Assembly: GCF_009900765.1 (NCBI RefSeq)
Contig: NZ_JAAABL010000002.1
Location: 248,001-312,000, forward strand
Origin: Rhodovarius lipocyclicus
Lineage (GTDB): Bacteria > Pseudomonadota > Alphaproteobacteria > Acetobacterales > Acetobacteraceae
Length of the DNA stretch: 64,000 nt
Direction: 5' to 3'
In this document: positions 42,974 through 51,481 of the stretch, in pieces
Numbering within the stretch: the stretch's first letter is position 1
Layout of the letters: the number at the start of each line of letters is the position of its first letter
Position numbers and translations under genes: made by a program
The notes under the pieces: generated by a model
Told to the model about the DNA's origin: nothing
The model's database searches: none
What the model saw: only the letters and a program-made list of their open reading frames with translations

Positions 42974-45811
42974 TTACTTGCGCCACCAACCGCCGCGCTT
43001 GGGGGCGGTGTCGCTGGCGCTGATCACCTTGGGCTGCACCAGCGTGGCGGAAACAGCCTCCGCTTCCTCCAGCGGAGCGGCCGCGGGCGGCAGCGGAGCG
43101 ACAACCGGGGCGGGCGCGCTGGCCGGCACCGCCGATTCCGTCACGGCCAGCACCTTGGGCTGCACCGGCGGCGCCACGAGGGGCTCGGCCGAAGCGGATT
43201 CCACGGCGGCGGGGGCTGCGACCGGTGCCTTGGCGACCGGCGCGGGCGCCTCAACCACGGGGGCGGGAGCAGTGACCGGAGCAGGCACGGGGGCCGGCAC
43301 CGGGGTCACCGGACGGCTGGCTGCCTGTTCCGCCGCCAACTCGGCCGCTTCCATGGCCGCCATGATGGGGTCCACGGAATTGGCGAACGGGTCGGCCGGG
43401 GTCGGGCCCTGCCAAGTGGGGCGAGGCTCGGGGCGAGGCGCAGGGCGAGGCGCAGGGCGAGGCCGCTCAGGTGCAGCGGTCACCACGGGGGCGGCAGCGA
43501 CCTCGGTTTCAGGGGCGGGTTCGCCAGCCTGGGCCTCGGTGTCAGCACCTTCCTCGCTCCGGCGGCGGCCGCCACGACGGCCGCGGCGGCGACGGCGCGG
43601 GCCATCCTCACCGAAGCTGTCATCGGGGGCGGCCTCGGCGGCGGAGGCTTCCTCGGCCTTGTCCTCCTCGGCGTTGTCCTGCGATTCCTCGCCTTCCTCG
43701 GCCTGCGTGTCCTCCGTGCTGGAGGCTTCGGCGCCTTCGGACGGGCCCCGGTCGTCACGGCCGCGACGGCGGCGACGGCGACGGCGGCGGCGGCCCTCGG
43801 CTTCGCTCTCGGCGCGCTCCTCGGCCGTGGTCTCGACGGCGGCCTCGGTTTCTTCGGCAACTTCCTCGGGCAGCACGTCCTCAGCCACAGGCTCAGGCGC
43901 ATAATCCATGCGTACGGCGCTGGCCGGGCGGTCCTCCAAGGGGCGGGTTTCCGTGGCGCGCAGGCGCTCGATGCGCAGCAGGGTGGCGCCGGTCAGGGTG
44001 TCATCCACCCCGAACTGCACCGTCATGCCGAAGCGCTCCTCGATCTGGCTCAGCCGCTCGCGCTTGCGGTTCAGCAGATACATCGCGATCTCGGGTCGCA
44101 CATGCACCAGGATCTCGGCGGCGCGGCGCTTGGCGCCTTCCTCCTCGATCGCGCGCAGGACATGGATCGCGGCACTTTCCGGGCTGCGGACCAGGCCGCG
44201 GCCGGCGCAATGCTCGCAGGTGACGAAGGTCTGCTCGATCAGGCTGGGACGCAGGCGCTGGCGCGACATCTCCAGCAGGCCGAAATGGCTGATCCGGCCG
44301 ACCTGAATGCGGGCGCGGTCATTGCGCAGCGCATCCTTCAGGCGCCGTTCCACCGCCGTATCGTGCTTGGAGGACTCCATGTCGATGAAATCGACGACGA
44401 TCAGCCCCGCCAGGTCCCGCAGGCGCAGCTGCCGCGCGATCTCGTCCGCGGCTTCGAGGTTGGTGCGATACGCCGTGTCCTCGATGTTGCGCTCACGCGT
44501 CGCGCGGCCCGAGTTCACGTCGATGGCGACCAGCGCCTCGGTCTGGTTGATGACCAGATAGCCGCCGGACTTCAGCTGCACCGTGGGCGAGTGCATCGCA
44601 TCGAGTTGCTGCTCCACCCCGAACCGGGCAAAGAGCGGCATCGGGCCTTCGCGATAGGCCTGAATCTTGCGGGCGTTGTCCGGCATCAGCATGCGCATGA
44701 ACTCGCGCGCCTGCTGATAGGCGTCCTCGCCATCGACCACGATCTCCTCCACGTCCCGGGCGTACCCGTCGCGGATGGAGCGCTTGATGAGGTCGGCTTC
44801 CTCATAGATCAGCGCGGGGGCGATGGATTGCAGCGTGCGCTCGCGGATATTGTCCCACAGGCGCAGCAGATACTCGCAATCCCGCTTGATCTCGGGCTTG
44901 GGCCGCTGGGCGCCGGCGGTGCGGACGATCAGGGACATGCCATTGGGCATGTCCAACTCGTCGATCGCCTCACGCAGGCGGCGCCGGTCGGAGATGGAGG
45001 TGATCTTGCGGGAAACGCCGCCGCCGCGCGGGCTGTTGGGCATCAGCACGGAATAACGGCCGGCCAGCGAGATGTAGGTGGTGAGTGCGGCACCCTTGCC
45101 GCCGCGCTCCTCCTTCACGACCTGGATCAGCAGGATCTGCCGGCGGCGGATGACTTCCTGGATCTTGTAGTTGCGCAGGAATTTCGGCGGCACACGGCGG
45201 GAAGGGTCCTCGGAGGGGCCTTCGTCATCCTCTTCCTCGTCGGAAGGGGCGGCCTCGGCTGCCGGGGCCTCGCCGATCACCTCGGGCGGGGCCATGTCCT
45301 GCTCGACGGATTCGACACCGGCAGCCGCATCGGCGGTGGTTTCCGCGGCGGGGGCGGCTTCGGCCGGCAGTTCGGGGGCGACAGGTTCCGCGGCTTCGGC
45401 GGCCAGGGCAGCTTCCAACCCGACCTCTACAGTGCGGCGCTGTTCGGCGATGGCGGCCTTGCGGGCGCGGCGCTCGGCGGCGCGGGCTTCGGCCCGCTCC
45501 TCTTCCTCGGCGGCCTCGCGGGCCTCGGCTTCCTGCAACTCGACCAGCTTCTGCCGGTCCGCGACCGGGATCTGGTAGTAGTCGGGGTGGATTTCGCTGA
45601 AGGCCAGGAAGCCATGGCGATTGCCGCCATACTCAACAAAGGCGGCCTGCAGGCTGGGTTCCACCCGGACCACCTTGGCCAGGTAGATATTGCCCTTTAG
45701 CGGGAGGCGATGGGCCGCTTCGAGGTCGAATTCCTCAAGGCGCGACCCATCCAGCACCGCCACGCGGGTTTCCTCCGCGTGGGATGCGTCGATCAGCATC
45801 CGCTTGGTCAT
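42974..45811 (-). CDS. rne: Ribonuclease E
   Basis: Endoribonuclease that starts mRNA decay and processes rRNA and tRNA. The 945-residue protein has an S1 domain (about 35-230) interrupted by an acidic/Ala-rich insertion of roughly 115 residues (92-208), then the 5'-sensor, the DNase I-like catalytic region with LVAIDVNSGRAT and LIVVDFIDME, and a zinc-link CEHC. The C-terminal third is disordered, with two Arg-rich RNA-binding blocks (each about ten Arg in a row or nearly so) separated by acidic stretches and Ala/Pro tails, as expected for a degradosome scaffold. Start ATG 45811 fits the family N-terminus MTKRMLIDA. Confidence 0.96.
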   Translation of the reverse strand: MTKRMLIDASHAEETRVAVLDGSRLEEFDLEAAHRLPLKGNIYLAKVVRVEPSLQAAFVEYGGNRHGFLAFSEIHPDYYQIPVADRQKLVELQEAEAREAAEEEERAEARAAERRARKAAIAEQRRTVEVGLEAALAAEAAEPVAPELPAEAAPAAETTADAAAGVESVEQDMAPPEVIGEAPAAEAAPSDEEEDDEGPSEDPSRRVPPKFLRNYKIQEVIRRRQILLIQVVKEERGGKGAALTTYISLAGRYSVLMPNSPRGGGVSRKITSISDRRRLREAIDELDMPNGMSLIVRTAGAQRPKPEIKRDCEYLLRLWDNIRERTLQSIAPALIYEEADLIKRSIRDGYARDVEEIVVDGEDAYQQAREFMRMLMPDNARKIQAYREGPMPLFARFGVEQQLDAMHSPTVQLKSGGYLVINQTEALVAIDVNSGRATRERNIEDTAYRTNLEAADEIARQLRLRDLAGLIVVDFIDMESSKHDTAVERRLKDALRNDRARIQVGRISHFGLLEMSRQRLRPSLIEQTFVTCEHCAGRGLVRSPESAAIHVLRAIEEEGAKRRAAEILVHVRPEIAMYLLNRKRERLSQIEERFGMTVQFGVDDTLTGATLLRIERLRATETRPLEDRPASAVRMDYAPEPVAEDVLPEEVAEETEAAVETTAEERAESEAEGRRRRRRRRRRGRDDRGPSEGAEASSTEDTQAEEGEESQDNAEEDKAEEASAAEAAPDDSFGEDGPRRRRRGRRGGRRRSEEGADTEAQAGEPAPETEVAAAPVVTAAPERPRPAPRPAPRPEPRPTWQGPTPADPFANSVDPIMAAMEAAELAAEQAASRPVTPVPAPVPAPVTAPAPVVEAPAPVAKAPVAAPAAVESASAEPLVAPPVQPKVLAVTESAVPASAPAPVVAPLPPAAAPLEEAEAVSATLVQPKVISASDTAPKRGGWWRK

Positions 45812-45868
45812 GACAGTAATGCTCCGGGCCCCGCAGGCGCGTGGGCGCTCTACCGGGGCGGCATGGGG

Positions 45869-45883
45869 TCTCGGAAACCGAGA
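45869..45883 (-). promoter_or_regulatory. Hairpin in the rne leader
   Basis: Perfect 6-base arms TCTCGG/CCGAGA around three bases, about 58 bases upstream of the rne ATG. In other bacteria hairpins in the rne leader mediate autoregulation by RNase E; whether this one does is inference. Confidence 0.35.
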
Positions 45884-46242
45884 AGGACCGGCAATGTGTC
45901 GTCGGGCAAGCCATGGCGGCGTTGCGCAATCCTTGTTCTCGGGCGGCGCGGCCTTGGGGGGTTGCCCCGGTCCGTACCGGATCACTCGCGCCCGGCCGCG
46001 ATCAGCGCGACAAGGCGCTTCATGCGGTGTAGCGATGGCAACCAACGGCCCTTCAGCCACGAGAAGGTGGGTGGGCGGGCCGCGGGTGCGTGAACGGGGC
46101 GCCTGCTTGGCGGCTCGCGGCAAAATCGGGTTGGCCAAATTTCGGCCGGACCCAGAAGGCCGCGGGCGGCACGGACACCCCCCCGATCCGGGGCGGGCGC
46201 CGAGGCCAGCTTGCGCCCTGCGGTTGCATCGCCGGGCCACTC

Positions 46243-46270
46243 ACCATAACAGCGTGCCGCGCCCCCGCAA
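46243..46270 (-). promoter_or_regulatory. Candidate rne promoter
   Basis: On the minus strand TTGCGG (46265-46270) and TATGGT (46243-46248) lie 16 bases apart. Start of transcription near 46236 would give a leader of about 425 bases, comparable with the long rne leaders known elsewhere. Hexamer matches are moderate. Confidence 0.35.
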
Positions 46271-46428
46271 GGGCCTGATTCCGGGGCACCCCGGGGGAGG
46301 AACTCCATTCGGGGGCGGGCATGCGAACAAAGCGGGTGCAAACAGCGGCCCGGCGGCATAATATCCAGGCAGCGTATCGGGGGATGCGCGACCACTCAGG
46401 GGACCGGTGCCCGCCATAGGGGTGCCGG

Positions 46429-47313
46429 ATGGTGCAGGGTTTCATGACAGGCGATCCGACATGGTCGCGCAGGGTGTTTCTGGGTGCCGCGGTGGCTGGC
46501 GCCGCTCTGGTGCTTGGCTCGCCATCGATGGCCGCTGGGGCGCAGGATGCCCGTAAGCCGGGCGCGCCCTCCCGGAACCGCCGTCCTGCCCCTGCGCCCG
46601 CATCGCCGGCCCCTTCCATCCGCGCGGCCTTGCCGCTGGTGGTGCTGGACCCTGGCCATGGCGGCCGGGACCCAGGGGCCACCGGCCGCAACGGCACGGA
46701 GGAAAAGCGGATCGTGCTGGCAGTCGCGCAGGAGCTGCGCCGCCGGCTGGAAGCCGCCGGCCGCTGCCGCGTGGCCATGACCCGCACGCAGGATCGTTTC
46801 ATCCCTCTGGCCGGGCGTGTGGCCTTTGCCCGGCAGCGTGATGCCGCGCTGCTGCTGTCCATCCATGCCGACAGCGCGCCCACGCGGGAAGCCCGGGGTG
46901 CCAGCATCTACACATTGTCCGAGACCGCTTCCGACCCCTTGGCGGCCGCCCTGGCCCGGCGGGAGAATCTGGCCGATCAGGTGGGTGGGTTGCGCCTGCC
47001 TTCCGTGACGCCCGAGGTGCAGCGCATCCTGCTCTCCCTGATGCGGGATGAGACCCGGCAAGGCAGCGAGCGGATTGCCCGCACCACGCTGGCCGCGATG
47101 AACGGGGATGTGCCCTTGCTGGTGAACCCGCATCGGCGCGCGGGTTTCGTGGTGCTGAAGGCGCCGGATGTTCCCAGCGCCTTGGTGGAGCTGGGCTTCC
47201 TCTCCCATCCGGTGGATGAGGCGGCGTTGAACCGTCCGGCTTGGCGTGCCCGTCTGGCGGATTCACTGGCTGACGGCATCCATGCCTATCTGGGGCGGCG
47301 CGTCGTTACCTGA
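46429..47313 (+). CDS. amiC: Periplasmic N-acetylmuramoyl-L-alanine amidase (Amidase_3)
   Basis: Zinc amidase that cleaves the peptide stem from peptidoglycan during cell separation. A twin-arginine signal ([20 protein letters not shown], about 11-30) and a Pro/Ala linker precede the Amidase_3 domain (from about 70). Zinc and catalytic motifs: LDPGHGGRDPGATG, GTEEKRIVL, LLLSIHADSAP and the final VELGFLSHPVDE. No AMIN domain is present. It diverges from rne, the usual alphaproteobacterial arrangement, but no penicillin-binding protein gene follows. The symbol is by analogy. Confidence 0.92.
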   Translation: MVQGFMTGDPTWSRRVFLGAAVAGAALVLGSPSMAAGAQDARKPGAPSRNRRPAPAPASPAPSIRAALPLVVLDPGHGGRDPGATGRNGTEEKRIVLAVAQELRRRLEAAGRCRVAMTRTQDRFIPLAGRVAFARQRDAALLLSIHADSAPTREARGASIYTLSETASDPLAAALARRENLADQVGGLRLPSVTPEVQRILLSLMRDETRQGSERIARTTLAAMNGDVPLLVNPHRRAGFVVLKAPDVPSALVELGFLSHPVDEAALNRPAWRARLADSLADGIHAYLGRRVVT

Positions 47314-47402
47314 GCGGCGCTCCCATTTTCCCGGCAGATTCAACGGTGATCTGCGAGAATAGATGATGAACTATGGCGCCGGGCATCCTATCTGGCGTTG
47401 CC

Positions 47403-48320
47403 ATGGACCGCTTTCATGAACTGCTGGTATTCCGCCGCACTGTGGAGGTGGGAAATGTCACCCACGCCGCGGAGCAACTGCATGTCAGCCAACCCGCTGT
47501 CTCCCGCACCCTGGCCAATCTGGAATCCCGTCTGGGGGTCGAGCTGTTGCGCCGCAGCAAACGCGGCGTTTCGGTCACCGAGGCCGGGCAGGACTTCTAT
47601 CAGCAGGCGGTAGAGATTCTCGACCGGCTGGATGAGGTGGAAACCGGCGTTGTCGCCCGGCGCGGTTCACTGTCAGGCAATATCCGCCTGGCGACCACCA
47701 CCATGATGTTCACCGATGTGCTGGCCCCGGTCATCGCCGGCTTCACGGCGCTGCATCCGGACGTGACGGTTGAAAGCCTGCTGGGCACCCAGGCGCTCGA
47801 CCTGTCGGCCACCAATATCGATCTGGCCGTCAGGGGGGGCCGCCCCGGCGGGCAGGAGCTGGTGGTGCGCAAGCTGGGGGTGGTGGAAATCGCGCTCTAT
47901 GCTTCCCCCGCCTATCTGGCGCGGCATGGTACGCCCGAAACCCCGGAGGATCTGGCGCGCCACCGGTTGATTGGCGGTACACTCGATAGTGGACGTGGTT
48001 ACTGGCAGCTGGAAGCCGAGGCGGAAGCTGGGGTGGGCATGAGCCTGCCGGTGAACGTGCACCATCGTGCGGATGAATTGCTGGGTGCCATGGCCTTGGC
48101 CCAGGCCGGGCTCGGCATCACGCTGGCTCCGAAATACGGCGCGGCCACCCGCGGCTTGCAGCGGGTGTTGCCGGGTTGGCGGGCGGCGGGGCCCCCGGTC
48201 TTTCTCGTCTGGCCCTCCATCCGGCACATGCCGGCCCGGGTGCGGGCGCTGGCGGATACGCTGATCGCCGAACTGCCCGCGCGTCTGCGTGGCATCCGCC
48301 CTACGGCAGTCGCATCATAA
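47403..48320 (+). CDS. LysR family transcriptional regulator
   Basis: A 305-residue LysR-type regulator. The N-terminal winged helix-turn-helix (about 1-60) includes NVTHAAEQLHVSQPAVSRTLANLE, followed by the linker helix and a periplasmic-binding-protein-like effector domain (about 90-295). I chose ATG 47403; an in-frame ATG at 47373 adds ten residues and neither has a clear ribosome site. No divergent target gene is present, as its upstream neighbour, the amidase gene, runs the same way; the regulon is unknown. Confidence 0.93.
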   Translation: MDRFHELLVFRRTVEVGNVTHAAEQLHVSQPAVSRTLANLESRLGVELLRRSKRGVSVTEAGQDFYQQAVEILDRLDEVETGVVARRGSLSGNIRLATTTMMFTDVLAPVIAGFTALHPDVTVESLLGTQALDLSATNIDLAVRGGRPGGQELVVRKLGVVEIALYASPAYLARHGTPETPEDLARHRLIGGTLDSGRGYWQLEAEAEAGVGMSLPVNVHHRADELLGAMALAQAGLGITLAPKYGAATRGLQRVLPGWRAAGPPVFLVWPSIRHMPARVRALADTLIAELPARLRGIRPTAVAS

Positions 48321-48438
48321 CCCCAGCGTATGATGTGGATGCGCAGGCTCGATTGGAGAGTCTTTTCGTGGAGGTGCATCTGTCTCTCAACGCCGGGCGG
48401 CAAGGGCCGCCTCGCCACAGAGAACCGAGACCCAGACC

Positions 48439-48738
48439 ATGAACCGCATCGCTTTCGCCGCCGCCGCCATCAGCCTGATGGCTTCCGCCCCCGCCTTCGC
48501 CCAGCAGGCGCCCCGCCTGGAGGGCGACTTCGCCAGCCAGCATGTCGTCTATGACGACGCCTATCGCGGCAACATCGTGGGCGGCGGCCCCGTGACCATC
48601 AGCCGCATCGACCAGGGCCGGCCGGTGCTGAGCTACTCCATCCAGGGCCCCGCGCAGCGGGGCATCGCGGGCCAGGTGCCCGTGGTGCAGAACGTCGGCG
48701 GCCGTGACCGCACGGTGTGGGTGCCCAGCCGCGGCTGA
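48439..48738 (+). CDS. Small secreted protein of unknown function
   Basis: A 99-residue protein with a clear Sec signal peptide (about 1-21, ending APAFA). The mature part (about 78 residues) is polar, with the repeated theme of Gly/Gln/Arg turns and no Cys, and matches no family I know. The start context has only weak purines (GAGAACCGAGACC). It stands alone between the LysR gene and the metE riboswitch and is closed by a strong terminator, which supports it as an independent gene. Confidence 0.75.
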   Translation: MNRIAFAAAAISLMASAPAFAQQAPRLEGDFASQHVVYDDAYRGNIVGGGPVTISRIDQGRPVLSYSIQGPAQRGIAGQVPVVQNVGGRDRTVWVPSRG

Positions 48739-48786
48739 ACCTTCGGCTGGGGCGGCTCTCCCTCCCCCCCAAGCCCCGGCCCTTGA

Positions 48787-48816
48787 GCCGCCCCTCGCAG
48801 GAGGGGCGGCTTTTTT
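48787..48816 (+). terminator. Rho-independent terminator of the small secreted protein gene
   Basis: Perfect 10-base stem GCCGCCCCTC/GAGGGGCGGC with a GCAG loop followed by six T residues. It separates the small gene from the metE leader. Confidence 0.92.
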
Positions 48817-48865
48817 GTGATGGCGATGCGACTTGTCATCAATGCCGATATAAACATATCCTTAT

Positions 48866-49076
48866 GTTATGTCGGTCCTGCGCGAGCAGGCCAAAAGGGA
48901 ATGCCGTGCGGGGCGCTGCCCTCAGTCGGTGGCTGCCCCAGCAACTGTCGGCGTGAAAGCGCCGGCCCTAGGCCCCATCCAGGGGCAGGCCACTGCGCTG
49001 CAACGCGTGGGAAGGTCGGGCCGGAGCGCGGGGTAACCCGCATCGCGCAAGCCAGGAGACCTGCCGGCATCGGTGA
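48866..49076 (+). promoter_or_regulatory. Cobalamin riboswitch upstream of metE
   Basis: Conserved cobalamin-aptamer segments occur in the correct order: AAAAGGGAATGCCG (about 48894), CCCCAGCAACTGT (about 48937), GGCCACTG (48988-48995) and the B12 box GCCAGGAGACCTGCC (49051-49065). The aptamer is followed by about 87 bases to the metE start, including the palindrome CAGCCCGGGCTG (49121-49132), which may belong to the expression platform. High cobalamin should repress metE when B12-dependent MetH can replace it. Ends are approximate. Confidence 0.93.
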
Positions 49077-49162
49077 CCCGCCGCGTGGTTGTTGAGCCAT
49101 GTGGGCAGCGCCGCAACCTTCAGCCCGGGCTGGGTGCACCGGGTGCCGGAGAATGACAGGCG

Positions 49163-51448
49163 ATGACCATCGCAACCAATCTGGGCTACCCGCGTATCGG
49201 GCCCCGCCGGGAACTCAAGACTGCCCTGGAGGCCTTCTGGGCGGGGACGGAAAGCGAAGCCGATCTGCGCGCCACCGCCGCCAGCCTGCGCGCCGCCGCC
49301 CGCCGCGGGCAGCAGGGGGCAGGCATTGGGCATGTGCCCAGCGCCGATTTCGCCTTCTATGACCATGTGCTGGAAACCGCGGCCGCCTTTGGGGCAATCC
49401 CCGAGGGCCATGGCTGGGATGGCGCCTCGGTACCCTCGCTGGCGACCATCTTCTCGATGGCTCGTGGCGCGCCGGACGTGCCGGCCATGGAAATGACCAA
49501 GTGGTTCGACACGAATTACCACTACATCGTGCCGCGCCTGGCTGCCGGACAGCGCTTTAAGCTGGTGTGGAACCGCTGGGCGGAAGCCGTGGCCGAAGCC
49601 TACGCCGCCAATATCCGCACGCGCCCTGTGCTGCTCGGCCCGGTGTCCTTCCTGCTGCTGTCCAAGACCGACGATGGTTCGGACCCACTGGCGCTGCTGC
49701 CGGCCCTGCTGCCCGTCTATGCCGAGGCGCTGCGGGGCATCGCCCAGGCAGGTGCCGCCTGGGTGCAGTTGGATGAGCCCTGCCTGGCCACTGATCTCTC
49801 CGCCACGGCACAGGCAGCCTATCCGGTGGCCATGCGGGCGCTGGCCGATGCGGCGTCCGGCCTGAAATTGCTGCTGACCAGCTATTTCGGCCCGATGCGG
49901 GAGAACCTGGAACTTGCCGCGAGCCTGCCGGTGGATGGCTTCCATCTCGACCTGGTGCGCGGCGCTGCCGATTTGGAGCCCGCGCTGGAGCTGCTGCCGC
50001 GTGAGGCCTGGCTCTCCCTGGGGCTGGTCGATGGCCGGAATGTCTGGCGCACCGATCTGCGCGCCGCGCTGGGCACCGCGCGCCGTGTGGCGGAGGCAGG
50101 CTTTGGTGCGCGTCTGATGATCGCGCCCTCCTGCTCGTTGCTGCACGTCCCGCACAGCCTGAAGGGTGAGACCGCGCTGGACCCGGCACTGCGCCGGCGC
50201 CTGGCCTTCGCCGAGGAGAAGCTGGCCGAGATCGCCGCCCTCGCGCGCGGCCTGGATGAAGGGGAGAAGGCGATCGCCCACGCCCTGGCCGAATCCGACG
50301 CCGTGATCGCGGAGGCCGCCGCCGATGCGCGGCTGCATGATGCGGCGGTTTCGGCGCGCCTGACCGCCCTGACCCCGGCGATGGAAAGCCGCACCCCTTA
50401 TGCCGAGCGGGCCGGGCTGCAGCGCAGCGCCCTGAATCTGCCCTTGTTGCCGGTCACCACCATCGGCTCCTTCCCGCAGACCGCTGAATTGCGCCGCATG
50501 CGCGCGGCCCATGCGAGGGGCGAGTTGTCGCGCGAGGATTATGAGGCGCTGCTGCGCGGCCTGATCGCGCAATCCGTGCAGTGGCAGGATGAAGCCGGGG
50601 TGGATGTGCCCGTCCACGGCGAGTTCGAACGCAACGACATGGTGAAGTATTTCGGCGAGCAGCTGTCCGGCTATGCCTTCACCAAGCATGGCTGGGTGCA
50701 GTCCTATGGCAGCCGCTGCGTGGCGCCACCGATCATCTGGGGCGATGTCTCCCGCCCCGCCCCCATGACCGTGCGTTGGGCCGAATACGCGCAGTCGCTG
50801 ACGGACAAGCCCATGAAGGGCATGCTGACCGGCCCGGTGACCATGCTGCAATGGTCCTTCCCGCGCACCGATATCCCGCGTGAGGTGATCTGCCAGCAGA
50901 TCGCGCTCGCCCTGCGGGATGAGGTGGTGGAGCTGGAAGCCGCCGGCATCAAGATCATCCAGATCGACGAGCCGGCCTTCCGCGAAGGGCTGCCGCTGCG
51001 TGCCAGCGAGCGCGAGGATTATCTGCGCTGGGCGGTGGCCTGCTTCCGCCTCTCGGCGGCCGGGGTGCGGGACGAAACGCAGATCCACACCCACATGTGC
51101 TACAGCGAATTCAATGACATCATCGGTGCCATCGCGGCGATGGACGCCGATGTGATCTCGATCGAGACCGCGCGCAGCGACATGGAATTGCTCCATGCCT
51201 TCGAGGTCTTCGCCTATCCGAACGAGATCGGGCCGGGCGTGTGGGACATCCACAGCCCGCGCGTGCCCGATGCGGCGGAGATGGCGCGGCTGCTGCGCCG
51301 GGCGGCGGAGCGCATCCCGGTGGAGCGGCTGTGGCTGAACCCCGATTGCGGCTGCAAGACGCGCGGCTGGCAGCAGGTGAAGCCCGCGGTGGAGAACCTG
51401 GTGCAAGCGGCGCGCGGGTTGCGGGCCGAACTGGTGGTGCCGGCCTGA
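49163..51448 (+). CDS. metE: Cobalamin-independent methionine synthase
   Basis: Transfers a methyl group from 5-methyltetrahydropteroyltri-glutamate to homocysteine. The 761-residue protein has the two-barrel MetE layout. N-terminal NLGYPRIGPRRELKTALEAF and EMTKWFDTNYHYIVP are typical; the second barrel starts near 425 with PVTTIGSFPQT. Zinc and catalytic residues include His644 and Cys646 in THMCYSEF and Cys729 in NPDCGCKTRGW. The ATG follows GGAG by 11 bases (AGG is closer). The gene is controlled by the upstream cobalamin riboswitch. Confidence 0.98.
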   Translation: MTIATNLGYPRIGPRRELKTALEAFWAGTESEADLRATAASLRAAARRGQQGAGIGHVPSADFAFYDHVLETAAAFGAIPEGHGWDGASVPSLATIFSMARGAPDVPAMEMTKWFDTNYHYIVPRLAAGQRFKLVWNRWAEAVAEAYAANIRTRPVLLGPVSFLLLSKTDDGSDPLALLPALLPVYAEALRGIAQAGAAWVQLDEPCLATDLSATAQAAYPVAMRALADAASGLKLLLTSYFGPMRENLELAASLPVDGFHLDLVRGAADLEPALELLPREAWLSLGLVDGRNVWRTDLRAALGTARRVAEAGFGARLMIAPSCSLLHVPHSLKGETALDPALRRRLAFAEEKLAEIAALARGLDEGEKAIAHALAESDAVIAEAAADARLHDAAVSARLTALTPAMESRTPYAERAGLQRSALNLPLLPVTTIGSFPQTAELRRMRAAHARGELSREDYEALLRGLIAQSVQWQDEAGVDVPVHGEFERNDMVKYFGEQLSGYAFTKHGWVQSYGSRCVAPPIIWGDVSRPAPMTVRWAEYAQSLTDKPMKGMLTGPVTMLQWSFPRTDIPREVICQQIALALRDEVVELEAAGIKIIQIDEPAFREGLPLRASEREDYLRWAVACFRLSAAGVRDETQIHTHMCYSEFNDIIGAIAAMDADVISIETARSDMELLHAFEVFAYPNEIGPGVWDIHSPRVPDAAEMARLLRRAAERIPVERLWLNPDCGCKTRGWQQVKPAVENLVQAARGLRAELVVPA

Positions 51449-51455
51449 TCCTGTT

Positions 51456-51479
51456 CCGGGAGGGGTTAGCCCCTCCCGG
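51456..51479. terminator. Bidirectional hairpin between metE and the CoA transferase gene
   Basis: Perfect 10-base stem CCGGGAGGGG/CCCCTCCCGG with a TTAG loop in the 33-base convergent spacer. There is no T-run on either strand, so termination is plausible but not certain. Confidence 0.5.
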
Positions 51480-51481
51480 GC

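Larger units (their letters stand above)
45812..46428. other. Long divergent spacer between rne and the amidase gene
   Basis: 617 bases with no supported gene, mostly GC-rich. It holds a likely rne leader of about 420 bases on the minus strand, a small hairpin near the rne start, and the promoter region of the amidase gene, where CATAAT at 46357-46362 could be a -10 element without a good -35. The rne reading frame stays open through much of it, but nothing resembles the RNase E N-terminus before 45811. Confidence 0.7.

Noticed and set aside
43540-43800. Arg-rich and simple-sequence tract taken as a possible repeat element
   Set aside because: It is the coding sequence for the Arg-rich RNA-binding blocks of RNase E, which are expected low-complexity regions, not a mobile or satellite repeat.
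45812-46240. N-terminal extension of RNase E by 143 residues
   Set aside because: The frame is open but the upstream sequence is Arg/Pro-rich noise; RNase E proteins start with the MTKRMLIDA-like segment found at 45811.
48866-49160. Short open frames across the metE leader
   Set aside because: They have no ribosome sites and overlap the conserved cobalamin riboswitch.
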